Assembly: GCA_963681505.1 (NCBI GenBank)
Contig: OY811989.1
Location: 5,349,335 to 5,413,334, forward strand
Source: Eunapius fragilis
Lineage: Eukaryota > Porifera > Demospongiae > Spongillida > Spongillidae
Reading direction: 5' to 3'
Length of the DNA: 64,000 nt
The notes below the pieces were generated by a model. It had not been told where the DNA came from and searched no databases. It saw only the letters and a list, made by a program, of their open reading frames with translations. The position numbers were made by a program, and so were the translations under genes. Shown in pieces: positions 11,901-25,400 of this stretch. The first letter of the stretch is position 1, and each line of letters opens with the position of its first letter.

Positions 11901-14900
11901 CCTACTTTTGAATCGCTTGGTTAACCTATACCGAAGCAGCTATGCTCGGGGTGGCATTTAAAACAGATAGAGGTGTGGTTACTGCTATCTTCCATGTGAG
12001 CAGAGGTTTGCTGATATTGCATGTCTCATCAACACCTCGATGCTAAGATAGTCAAAAATTTCCCATAGAAATGTATGGGTGGGAACCTACTTTTGAATCG
12101 CTTGGTAAACCCATACCAAAGCAGGTATGCTCGGGGTGGCATTAAAAAGAGATAGAGAAGTGGTTACTGCTATCTTCCATGTGTGCAGTGGTTTGCTCAT
12201 ATTGCATGTCTCATCAACACCTCGATGCTAAGATAGTCAATATTTCCCACAGAGATGTATGGGTGGTTTCCCATAGGAATGAATGGGTGGGAACCTACTT
12301 TTGAATCGCTTGGTTATCCCAAACCGAAGCAGGTATGCTCGGGGTGGCATTTAAAACAGATAGAGGAGTTGTTACTGCTATCTTCAATGTGTGCAGTGGT
12401 TTGCTCATATTGCATGTCTCATCAACACCTCGATGCTAAGATAGTCAAAAATTTCCCATAGAAATGTATGGGTGGGAACCTACTTTTGAATCGCTTGTTT
12501 AACCCATACTGAAGCAGCTATGCTCGGGGTGGCATTTAAAACAGATAGAGATTTGGTTACTGCTATCTTCCATGTGTGCAGTGGTTTGCTCATATTGCAT
12601 GTTTCATCAACCCTCGATGCTAAGATAGTCAATATTTCCCATAGAGATGTAAGGGTGGTTTCCCATAGGAATGATTGGGTGGGAACCTACTTTTGAATCG
12701 CTTGGTTAACCCATACCTAAGCAGGTATGCTCGGGGTGGCATTAAAACAGATAGAGGAGTGGTAACTGCTATCTTCCATATGTGCAGTGGTTTGCTCATA
12801 TTGCATGTCTCATCAACACCTCGATGCTAAGATAGTCAAAAATTTCCCATAGAAATGTATGGGTGGGAACCTACTTTTGATTCGCTTGGTAAACCCATAC
12901 CAAAGCAGGTATGCTCGGGGTGCCATTAAAAAGAGATAGAGGAGTGGTTACTGCTATCTTCTATGTGTGCACTGGTTTGCTCATATTGCATGTCTCATCA
13001 ACACCTCGATGCTAAGATAGTCAATATTTCCCATAGATATGTATGGGTGGTTTCCCATAGGAATGTATGGGTGGGAACCTACTTTTGAATCGCTTGGTTA
13101 ACCCATACCTAAGCAGGTATGCTCGGGGTGGCATTAAAAACAGATAGAGTAGTGGTAACTGCTATCTTCCATTTGTGCAGTGGTTTGCTCATATTGCATG
13201 TCTCATCAACACCTCGATGCTAAGACAGTCAAAAATTTCCCATAGAAATGTATGGGTGGGAACCTACTTTTGAATCGCTTGGTAAACCCTTTACCGAAGC
13301 AGGTATGCTCGGGGTGGCATTAAATAGAGATAAAGGAGTGGTTACTGCTATCTTCCATGTGTGCAGTGGTTTGCTTATATTGCATGTCTCATCAACACCT
13401 CGATGCTAAGATAGTCAATATTTCCCATAGAGATGTATGGGTGGTCTCCCATAGGAATGTATGGGTGGGAACCAACTTTTGAATCGCTTGGTTATCCCAT
13501 ACCGAAGCAGGTATGCTCGGGGTGGCATTTAAAACAGATAGAGGAGTGGTTACTGCTATCTTCCATGTGTGCAGTGGTTTGCTCATATTGCATGTCTCAT
13601 CAACACCTCGATGCTAAGATAGTCAAAAATTTCCCATAGAAATGTATCGGTGGGAACCTACTTTTGAATCGCTTGGTTAACCTATACCGATGCAGCTATG
13701 CTCGGGGTGGCATTTAAAACAGATAGAGGTGTGGTTACTGCTATCTTCCATGTGAGCAGAGGTTTGCTGATTATGCATGTCTCATCAACACCTCGATGCT
13801 AAGATAGTCAAAAATTTCCCATAGAAATGTATGGGTGGGAACCTACTTTTGAATCGCTTGGTAAACCCATACCAAAGCAGGTATGCTCGGGGTGGCATTA
13901 AAAAGAGATAGAGAAGTGGTTACTGCTATCTTCCATGAGTGCAGTGGTTTGCTCATACTGCATGTCTCATCAACACCTCGATGCTAAGATAGTCAATATT
14001 TCCCATAGAGATGTATGGGTGGTTTCCCATAGGAATGTATGGGTGGGAACCTACTTTTGAATCGCTTGGTTATCCCATACCGATGCAGGTATGCTCGGGG
14101 TGGCGTTGAAAACAGATAGAGGAGTGGTTCCTGCTATCTTCCATGTGTGCAGTGGTTTGCTCATATTGCATGTCTCATCAACACCTCGATGCTAATATAG
14201 TCAAAAATTTCCAATAGAAATGTATCGGTGGGAACCTACTTTTGAATCGCTTGGTTAACCTATACCGAAGCAGCTATGCTCGGGGTGGCATTTAAAACAG
14301 ATAGAGGAGTGGTTACTGCTATCTTCCATATGTGCAGTGGTTTGCTCATATTGCATGTCTAATCAACACCTCGATGCTAAGATAGTCAATATTTCACATA
14401 GAGATGTATGGGTGGTTTCCCATAGGAATGTATGGGTGGGAACCTACTTTTGAATCGCTTGGTAAACCCATACCAAAGCACGTATGCTCGGGTTGGCATT
14501 GAAAAGAGATAGAGGAGTGGTTACTGCTATCTTCCATGTGTGCAGTGGTTTGCGCATATTGCATGTCTCATCAACACCTCGATGCTAAGATAGTCAAAAA
14601 TTTCCCATAGGAATGCATGGGTGGAAACCTACTATTAAATCGCTTGGTAAACCCATACCAAAGTAAGTATGCTCGGCGTGGCATTAAAAAGAGATAGAGG
14701 AGTGGTTACTGCTATCTTCCATGTGTGCAGTGGTTTTCTCATATTGCAAGTCTCATCAACACCTCGATGCTAAGATAGTCAATATTTCCCATAGAGATGT
14801 ATGGGTGGGTTCCCTTAGGAATGTATGGGTGGGAACCTACTTTTGAATCGCTTGGTTAACCCATACCTAAGCAGGTATGCTCGGGGTGGCATTAAAAACA

Positions 14901-16140
14901 GATAGAGGAGTGGTAACTGCTATCTTCCATATGTGCAGTGGTTTGCTCATATTGCATGTCTCATCAGCACCTCGATGCTAAGATAGTCAAAAATTTCCCA
15001 TAGAAATGTATGGGCGGGAACCTACTTTTGAATCGCTTGGTAAACCCATACCAAAGAAGGTATGCTCGGGGTGGCATTAAAAAGAGATAGAGGAGTGGTT
15101 ACTGCTATCATCCATGTGTGCAGTGGTTTGCTCATATTGCATGTCTCATCAACACCTCGATGCTAATATAGTCAAAAATTTCCCATAGAAATGTATGGGT
15201 GGGAACCTACTTTTGAATCGCTTGGTAAACCCATACCAAAGCAGGTATGCTCGGGGTGGCATTAAAAAGAAATAGAGGAGTGGTTACTGCTATCTTCCAT
15301 GTGTGCAGTGGTTTGCTCATATTGCATGTCTCATCAACACCTCAATGCTAAGATAGTAAATATTTCACACAGAGATGTATGGGTGGTTTCCCATAGGAAT
15401 GTATGGGTGGGAACCTACTTTTGAATCGCTTGGTTAACCAAAAACGAAACAGGTATGCTCGGGGTGGCATTTAAAACAAATAGAGAAGTTGTTACTGCTG
15501 TCTTCCATGTGTACAGTTGTTTGCTCATATTGCATGTCTCATCAACACCTCGATGCTAAGATAGTCAAAAATTTCCCATAGAAATGTATGGGTGGGAACC
15601 TACTTTTGAATCGCTTGGTAAACCCATACCAAAGAATGTATGCTCGGGGTGGCATTAAAAAGAGATAGAGGAGTGGTTACTGGTATCTTCCATGTGTGCA
15701 GTGGTTTGCTCATATTGCATGTCTCATCAACACCTCGATGCTAAAATAGTCAATATTTCCCATAGAGATGTATGGGTGGTTTCCCATAGGAATGTATGGG
15801 TGGGAACCTACTTTTGAATGGCTTGGTTATCCCATACCGAAGCAGGTATGCTCGGGGTGGCATTTAAAACAGATAGAGGAGTGGTTACTGCTATCTTCCA
15901 TGTGTGCAGTGGTTTGCTCATATTGCATGTCTCATCAACACCTCGATGCTAAGATAATCATTATTTCCCATAGAGATGTATGGGTGGTTTCCCATAGGAA
16001 TGTATGGGTGGGAACCTACTTTTGAATCGCTTGGTAAACCCATACCAAAGAATGTATGCTCGGGGTGGCATTAAAAAGAGATAGAGGAGTGGTTACTGCT
16101 ATCTTCCATGTGTGCAGTGGTTTGCTCATATTGCATGTCT

Positions 16141-19100
16141 CATCAACACCTCGATGCTAAGATAGTCAATATTTCCCATAGAGATATACGGGTGGTTTCC
16201 CATAGGAATGTGTGGGTGGGAACCTACTTTTGAATCGCTTGGTTAACCCATACCGAAGCAGGTATGCTCGGGGTGGCATTAAAAACAGATAGAGGAGTAC
16301 TTACTGCTATCTTCCATGTGTGCCGTGGTTTGCTCATATTGCATGTCTCATCAACACCTCGATGCTAAGATTGTCAAAAATTTCCCATAGAAATGTATGG
16401 GTGGGAACCTACTTTTGAATCGCTTGGTTAACCCATACCGAAGCAGCTATGCTCGGGGTGGCATTTAAAACAGATAGAGGTGTGGTTACTGCTATCTTCC
16501 ATGTGTGCAGTGGTTTGCTGATATTGCATGTCTCATCAACACATCGATGCTAAAATAGTCAAAAATTTCCCATAGAAATGTATGGGTGGGAACCTACTTT
16601 TGAATCGCTTGGTAAACCCATACCAAAGCAGGTATGCTCGGGGTGGCTTTAAAAAGAGATAGAGCAGTGGTTACTGCTATCTTCCATGTGTGCAGTGGTT
16701 TGCTCATATTGCATGTCTCATCAACACCTCGATGCTAAGATAGTCAATATTTCCCATAGAGATGTATGGGTGGTTTCCCATAGGAATGTATGGGTGGGAA
16801 CCTACTTTTGAATCGCTTGGTTATCCCATACCGAAGCACGTATGCTCGGGGTGGCATTAAAAACAGATAGAGGAGTGGTTACTGCTATCATCCATGTGTG
16901 CAGTGGTTTGCTCATATTACATGTCTCATCAACACCTCGATGCTAAGATAGTCAATATTTCCCATAGAGATGTATGGGTGGTTTCCCATAGGAATGTATG
17001 GGTGGGAATCTACTTTTGAATCGCTTGGTTAACCTATAGCGAAGCAGCTATTCTCGGGGTGGCATTTAAAACAGATAGAGGTGTGGTTACTGCTATCTTC
17101 CATGTGTGCAGTGGTTTGCTCATATTGCATGTCTCATCAACACCTCGATGCTAATATAGTCAAAAATTTCCCATAGAAATGTATGGGTGGGAACCTACTT
17201 TTGAATCGCTTGGTAAACCCATACCGAAGCAGGTATGCTCGGGGTGGCATTAAAAAAAGATAGAGGAGTGGTTACTGCTATCTTCCATGTGTGCAGTGGT
17301 TTACTCATATTGCATGTCTCATCAACACCTCGATGCTAAGATAGTCAATATTTCCCATAGAGATATATGGGTGGTTTCCCATAGGAATGTGTGGGTGGGA
17401 ACCTACTTTTGAATCGCTTGGTTAACCCATACCGAAGCAGGTATGCTCGGGGTGGCATTAAAAACAGATAGAGGAGTACTTACTGCTATCTTCCATGTGT
17501 GCAGTGGTTTGCTCATATTGCATGTCTCATCAACACCTCGATGCTAAGATAGTCAAAAAATTCCCATAGAAATGTATGGGTGGGAACCTACATTTGAATC
17601 GCTTGGTTAACCCATACCGAAGCAGCTATGCTCGGGGTGGCATTTAAAACAGATAGAGGTGTGGTTACTGCTATCTTCCATGTGTGCAGTGGTTTGCTGA
17701 TATTGCATGTCTCATCAACACATCGATGCTAAAATAGTCAAAAATTTCCCATAGAAATGTATGGGTGGGAACCTACTTTTGAATCGCTTGGTTAACCTAT
17801 ACCGAAGCAGCTATGCTCGGGGTGGCATTTAAAACAGATAGAGGTGTGGTTACTGCTATCTTCCATGTGTGCAGTGGTTTACTCATATTGCATGTCTCAT
17901 CAACACCTCGATGCTAAGATAGTCAATATTTCCCATAGAGATGTATGGGTGGTTTCCCATAGGAATGTATGGGTGGGAACCTACTTTTGAATCGCTTGGT
18001 TATCCCATACCGAAGCACGTATGCTCGGGGTGGCATTAAAAACAGATAGAGGAGTGGTTACTGCTATCATCCATGTGTGCAGTGGTTTGCTCATATTGCA
18101 TGTCTCATCAACACCTCGATGCTAAGATAGTCAATATTTCCCATAGAGATGTATGGGTGGTTTCCCATAGGAATGTATGGGTGGGAATCTACTTTTGAAT
18201 CGCTTGGTTAACCTATAGCGAAGCAGCTATTCTCGGGGTGGCATTTAAAACAGATAGAGGTGTGGTTACTGCTATCTTCCATGTGTGCAGTGGTTTGCTC
18301 ATATTGCATGTCTCATCAACACCTCGATGCTAATATAGTCAAAAATTTCCCATAGAAATGTATGGGTGGGAACCTACTTTTGAATCGCTTGGTAAACCCA
18401 TACCGAAGCAGGTATGCTCGGGGTGGCATTAAAAAAAGATAGAGGAGTGGTTACTGCTATCTTCCATGTGTGCAGTGGTTTACTCATATTGCATGTCTCA
18501 TCAACACCTCGATGCTAAGATAGTCAATATTTCCCATAGAGATATATGGGTGGTTTCCCATAGGAATGTGTGGGTGGGAACCTACTTTTGAATCGCTTGG
18601 TTAACCCATACCGAAGCAGGTATGCTCGGGGTGGCATTAAAAACAGATAGAGGAGTACTTACTGCTATCTTCCATGTGTGCAGTGGTTTGCTCATATTGC
18701 ATGTCTCATCAACACCTCGATGCTAAGATAGTCAAAAATTTCCCATAGAAATGTATGGGTGGGAACCTACATTTGAATCGCTTGGTTAACCCATACCGAA
18801 GCAGCTATGCTCGGGGTGGCATTTAAAACAGATAGAGGTGTGGTTACTGCTATCTTCCATGTGTGCAGTGGTTTGCTGATATTGCATGTCTCATCAACAC
18901 ATCGATGCTAAAATAGTCAAAAATTTCCCATAGAAATGTATGGGTGGGAACCTACTTTTGAATCGCTTGGTTAACCTATACCGAAGCAGCTATGCTCGGG
19001 GTGGCATTTAAAACAGATAGAGGTGTGGTTACTGCTATCTTCCATGTGTGCAGTGGTTTACTCATATTGCATGTCTCATCAACACCTCGATGCTAAGATA

Positions 19101-22100
19101 GTCAATATTTCCCATAGAGATATACGGGTGGTTTCCCATAGGAATGTGTGGGTGGGAACCTACTTTTGAATCGCTTGGTTAACCCATACCGAAGCAGGTA
19201 TGCTCGGGGTGGCATTAAAAACAGATAGAGGAGTACTTACTGCTATCTTCCATGTGTGCCGTGGTTTGCTCATATTGCATGTCTCATCAACACCTCGATG
19301 CTAAGATTGTCAAAAATTTCCCATAGAAATGTATGGGTGGGAACCTACTTTTGAATCGCTTGGTTAACCCATACCGAAGCAGCTATGCTCGGGGTGGCAT
19401 TTAAAACAGATAGAGGTGTGGTTACTGCTATCTTCCATGTGTGCAGTGGTTTGCTGATATTGCATGTCTCATCAACACATCGATGCTAAAATAGTCAAAA
19501 ATTTCCCATAGAAATGTATGGGTGGGAACCTACTTTTGAATCGCTTGGTAAACCCATACCAAAGCAGGTATGCTCGGGGTGGCTTTAAAAAGAGATAGAG
19601 CAGTGGTTACTGCTATCTTCCATGTGTGCAGTGGTTTGCTCATATTGCATGTCTCATCAACACCTCGATGCTAAGATAGTCAATATTTCCCATAGAGATG
19701 TATGGGTGGTTTCCCATAGGAATGTATGGGTGGGAACCTACTTTTGAATCGCTTGGTTATCCCATACCGAAGCACGTATGCTCGGGGTGGCATTAAAAAC
19801 AGATAGAGGAGTGGTTACTGCTATCATCCATGTGTGCAGTGGTTTGCTCATATTGCATGTCTCATCAACACCTCGATGCTAAGATAGTCAATATTTCCCA
19901 TAGAGATGTATGGGTGGTTTCCCATAGGAATGTATGGGTGGGAATCTACTTTTGAATCGCTTGGTTAACCTATAGCGAAGCAGCTATTCTCGGGGTGGCA
20001 TTTAAAACAGATAGAGGTGTGGTTACTGCTATCTTCCATGTGTGCAGTGGTTTGCTCATATTGCATGTCTCATCAACACCTCGATGCTAATATAGTCAAA
20101 AATTTCCCATAGAAATGTATGGGTGGGAACCTACTTTTGAATCGCTTGGTAAACCCATACCGAAGCAGGTATGCTCGGGGTGGCATTAAAAAAAGATAGA
20201 GGAGTGGTTACTGCTATCTTCCATGTGTGCAGTGGTTTACTCATATTGCATGTCTCATCAACACCTCGATGCTAAGATAGTCAATATTTCCCATAGAGAT
20301 ATATGGGTGGTTTCCCATAGGAATGTGTGGGTGGGAACCTACTTTTGAATCGCTTGGTTAACCCATACCAAAGCAGGTATGCTCGGGGTGGCATTAAAAA
20401 CAGATAGAGGAGTACTTACTGCTATCTTCCATGTGTGCAGTGGTTTGCTCATATTGCATGTCTCATCAACACCTCGATGCTAAGATAGTCAAAAATTTCC
20501 CATAGAAATGTATGGGTGGGAACCTACATTTGAATCGCTTGGTTAACCCATACCGAAGCAGCTATGCTCGGGGTGGCATTTAAAACAGATAGAGGTGTGG
20601 TTACTGCTATCTTCCATGTGTGCAGTGGTTTGCTGATATTGCATGTCTCATCAACACATCGATGCTAAAATAGTCAAAAATTTCCCATAGAAATGTATGG
20701 GTGGGAACCTACTTTTGAATCGCTTGGTTAACCTATACCGAAGCAGCTATGCTCGGGGTGGCATTTAAAACAGATAGAGGTGTGGTTACTGCTATCTTCC
20801 ATGTGTGCAGTGGTTTACTCATATTGCATGTCTCATCAACACCTCGATGCTAAGATAGTCAATATTTCCCATAGAGATATACGGGTGGTTTCCCATAGGA
20901 ATGTGTGGGTGGGAACCTACTTTTGAATCGCTTGGTTAACCCATACCGAAGCAGGTATGCTCGGGGTGGCATTAAAAACAGATAGAGGAGTACTTACTGC
21001 TATCTTCCATGTGTGCCGTGGTTTGCTCATATTGCATGTCTCATCAACACCTCGATGCTAAGATTGTCAAAAATTTCCCATAGAAATGTATGGGTGGGAA
21101 CCTACTTTTGAATCGCTTGGTTAACCCATACCGAAGCAGCTATGCTCGGGGTGGCATTTAAAACAGATAGAGGTGTGGTTACTGCTATCTTCCATGTGTG
21201 CAGTGGTTTGCTGATATTGCATGTCTCATCAACACATCGATGCTAAAATAGTCAAAAATTTCCCATAGAAATGTATGGGTGGGAACCTACTTTTGAATCG
21301 CTTGGTAAACCCATACCAAAGCAGGTATGCTCGGGGTGGCTTTAAAAAGAGATAGAGCAGTGGTTACTGCTATCTTCCATGTGTGCAGTGGTTTGCTCAT
21401 ATTGCATGTCTCATCAACACCTCGATGCTAAGATAGTCAATATTTCCCATAGAGATGTATGGGTGGTTTCCCATAGGAATGTATGGGTGGGAACCTACTT
21501 TTGAATCGCTTGGTTATCCCATACCGAAGCACGTATGCTCGGGGTGGCATTAAAAACAGATAGAGGAGTGGTTACTGCTATCATCCATGTGTGCAGTGGT
21601 TTGCTCATATTGCATGTCTCATCAACACCTCGATGCTAAGATAGTCAATATTTCCCATAGAGATGTATGGGTGGTTTCCCATAGGAATGTATGGGTGGGA
21701 ATCTACTTTTGAATCGCTTGGTTAACCTATAGCGAAGCAGCTATTCTCGGGGTGGCATTTAAAACAGATAGAGGTGTGGTTACTGCTATCTTCCATGTGT
21801 GCAGTGGTTTGCTCATATTGCATGTCTCATCAACACCTCGATGCTAATATAGTCAAAAATTTCCCATAGAAATGTATGGGTGGGAACCTACTTTTGAATC
21901 GCTTGGTAAACCCATACCGAAGCAGGTATGCTCGGGGTGGCATTAAAAAAAGATAGAGGAGTGGTTACTGCTATCTTCCATGTGTGCAGTGGTTTACTCA
22001 TATTGCATGTCTCATCAACACCTCGATGCTAAGATAGTCAATATTTCCCATAGAGATACATGGGTGGTTTCCCATAGGAATGTGTGGGTGGGAACCTACT

Positions 22101-22400
22101 TTTGAATCGCTTGGTTAACCCATACCGAAGCAGGTATGCTCGGGGTGGCATTAAAAACAGATAGAGGAGTACTTACTGCTATCTTCCATGTGTGCAGTGG
22201 TTTGCTCATATTGCATGTCTCATCAACACCTCGATGCTAAGATAGTCAAAAATTTCCCATAGAAATGTATGGGTGGGAACCTACATTTGAATCGCTTGGT
22301 TAACCCATACCGAAGCAGCTATGCTCGGGGTGGCATTTAAAACAGATTGAGGTGTGGTTACTGCTATCTTCCATGTGTGCAGTGGTTTGCTCATATTGCA
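16141..22400 (+). repeat. 1757-bp nine-monomer higher-order repeat
   Basis: Three private variants mark the blocks. X is GTGTGCCGTGG (16321, 19257, 21014). Y is GGGAATCTAC (17004, 18183, 19940, 21697). Z is AGATATATGG (17361, 18540, 20297, with a one-base variant at 22054). X repeats at 2936 then 1757 bp; Y and Z repeat at 1179, 1757 and 1757 bp. 1757 equals 5 x 185 + 4 x 208 and 1179 equals 3 x 185 + 3 x 208, so one block is six monomers and lacks a 578-bp trimer (2 x 185 + 208). Copies appear nearly identical by eye. Confidence 0.85.
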
Positions 22401-25400
22401 TGTCTCATCAGCACCTCGATGCTAAGATAGTCAAAAATTTCCCATAGAAATGTATGGGTGGGAACCTACTTTTGAATCGCTTGGTTAACCCATACCGAAG
22501 CAGCTATGCTCGGGGTGGCATTTAAAACAGATAGAGGTGTGGTTACTGCTATCATCCATGTGTGCAGTGGTTTGCTCATATTGCATGTCTCATCAGCACC
22601 TCGATGCTAAGATAGTCAAAAATTTCCCATAGAAATGTATGGGTGGGAACCTACTTTTGAATCGCTTGGTAAACCCATACTGAAGTAGCTATGCTCGGGG
22701 TGGCATTGGAAACAGACAGAGGTGTGGTTACTGCTATCTTCCATGTGTGCAGTGGTTTGCTCATATTGCATGTCTCATCAACACCTCGATGCCAAGATAG
22801 TCAAAAATATCCCATAGAAATGTATGGGTGGGAACCTACTTTTGAATCGCTTGGTAAACCCATACCAAAGCAGGTATGCTCGGGGTGGCATTTAAAAGAA
22901 ATAGAGGAGTTGTTACTGCTATCTTCCATGTGTGCAGTGGTTTGCTCATATTGCATGTCTCATCAACACCTCGATGCTAAGATAGTCAATATTTCACACA
23001 GAGATGTTTTGGTGGTTTCCCATAGGAATGTATGGGTGGGAACCTACTTTTGTATCGCTTGGTTAACCCAAACCGAAACAGGTATGCTCGGGGTGGCATT
23101 TAAAACGAATAGAGGAGTGGTTACTGCTATCTTCCATGTGTACATTGGTTTGCTCATATTGCATGTCTCATCAACACCTCGATGCTAAGATAGTCAAAAA
23201 TTTCCCATAGAAATGTATGGGTGGGAACCTACTTTTGAATTGCTTGGTATACCCATACCAAAGAATGTATGCTCGGGGTGGCATTAAAAAGAGATAGAGG
23301 AGTGGTTACTGCTATCTTCCATGTGTGCAGTGGTTTGCTCATATTGCATGTCTCATCAACACCTCGATGCTAAGATAGTCAATATTTCCCATAGAGATGT
23401 ATGGGTGGTTTCCCATACGAATGTATGGGTGGGAACCTACTTTTGAATCGCTTGGTTATCCCAAACCGAAGCAGGTATGCTCGGGGTGGCATTTAAAACA
23501 GATAGAGGAGTTGATACTGCTATCTTCCAAGTGTGCAGTGGTTTGCTCATTTTGCTTGTCTCATCAACACCTCGATGCTAAGATAGTCAAAAATTTCCAA
23601 TAGAAATGTATGGGTGGGAACCTACTTTTGAATCGCTTGGTTAACCCATACTGAAGCAGCTATGCTCGGGGTGGCATTTTAAACAGATAGAGGTGTGGTT
23701 ACTGCTATCTTCCATGTGTGCAGTGGTTTGCTCATATTGCATGTCTCATCAACACCTCGATGCTAAGATAGTCAAAAATTTCCCATAGAAATGTATGGGT
23801 GGGAACCTACTTTTGAATCGCTTGGTAAACCCATACCAAAGCAGGTATGCTCGGGGTGGCATTAAAAAGAGATAGAGAAGTGATTACTGCTATCTTCCAT
23901 GTGTGCAGTGGTTTGCTCATATTGCATGTCTCATCAACACCTCGATGCTAAGATAGTCAATATTTCCCATAGAGATGTATGGGTGGTTTCCCATAGGAAT
24001 GTATGGGTGGGAACCTACTTTTGAATATCTTGGTTATCCCATACCGAAGCAGGTATGCTCGGGGTGGCATTTAAAACAGATAGAGGAGTGGTTACTGCTA
24101 TCTTCCATGTGTGCAGTGGTTTGCTCATATTGCATGTCTAATCAACACCTCGATGCTAAGATAGTCAATATTTCACATAGAGATGTATGGGTGGTTTCCC
24201 ATAGGAATGTATGGGTGGGAACCTACTTTTGAATCGCTTGGTAAACCCATACCAAAGCACGTATGCTCGGGTTGGCATTGAAAAGAGATAGAGGAGTGGT
24301 TACTGCTATCTTCCATGTGTGCAGTGGTTTGCGCATATTGCATGTCTCATCAACACCTCGATGCTAAGATAGTCAAAAATTTCCCATAGGAATGCATGGG
24401 TGGAAACCTACTATTAAATCGCTTGGTAAACCCATACCAAAGTAAGTATGCTCGGCGTGGCATTAAAAAGAGATAGAGGAGTGGTTACTGCTATCTTCCA
24501 TGTGTGCAGTGGTTTTCTCATATTGCAAGTCTCATCAACACCTCGATGCTAAGATAGTCAATATTTCCCATAGAGATGTATGGGTGGGTTCCCTTAGGAA
24601 TGTATGGGTGGGAACCTACTTTTGAATCGCTTGGTTAACCCATACCTAAGCAGGTATGCTCGGGGTGGCATTAAAAACAGATAGAGGAGTGGTAACTGCT
24701 ATCTTCCATATGTGCAGTGGTTTGCTCATATTGCATGTCTCATCAGCACCTCGATGCTAAGATAGTCAAAAATTTCCCATAGAAATGTATGGGCGGGAAC
24801 CTACTTTTGAATCGCTTGGTAAACCCATACCAAAGAAGGTATGCTCGGGGTGGCATTAAAAAGAGATAGAGGAGTGGTTACTGCTATCATCCATGTGTGC
24901 AGTGGTTTGCTCATATTGCATGTCTCATCAACACCTCGATGCTAATATAGTCAAAAATTTCCCATAGAAATGTATGGGTGGGAACCTACTTTTGAATCGC
25001 TTGGTAAACCCATACCAAAGCAGGTATGCTCGGGGTGGCATTAAAAAGAAATAGAGGAGTGGTTACTGCTATCTTCCATGTGTGCAGTGGTTTGCTCATA
25101 TTGCATGTCTCATCAACACCTCAATGCTAAGATAGTAAATATTTCACACAGAGATGTATGGGTGGTTTCCCATAGGAATGTATGGGTGGGAACCTACTTT
25201 TGAATCGCTTGGTTAACCAAAAACGAAACAGGTATGCTCGGGGTGGCATTTAAAACAAATAGAGAAGTTGTTACTGCTGTCTTCCATGTGTACAGTTGTT
25301 TGCTCATATTGCATGTCTCATCAACACCTCGATGCTAAGATAGTCAAAAATTTCCCATAGAAATGTATGGGTGGGAACCTACTTTTGAATCGCTTGGTAA

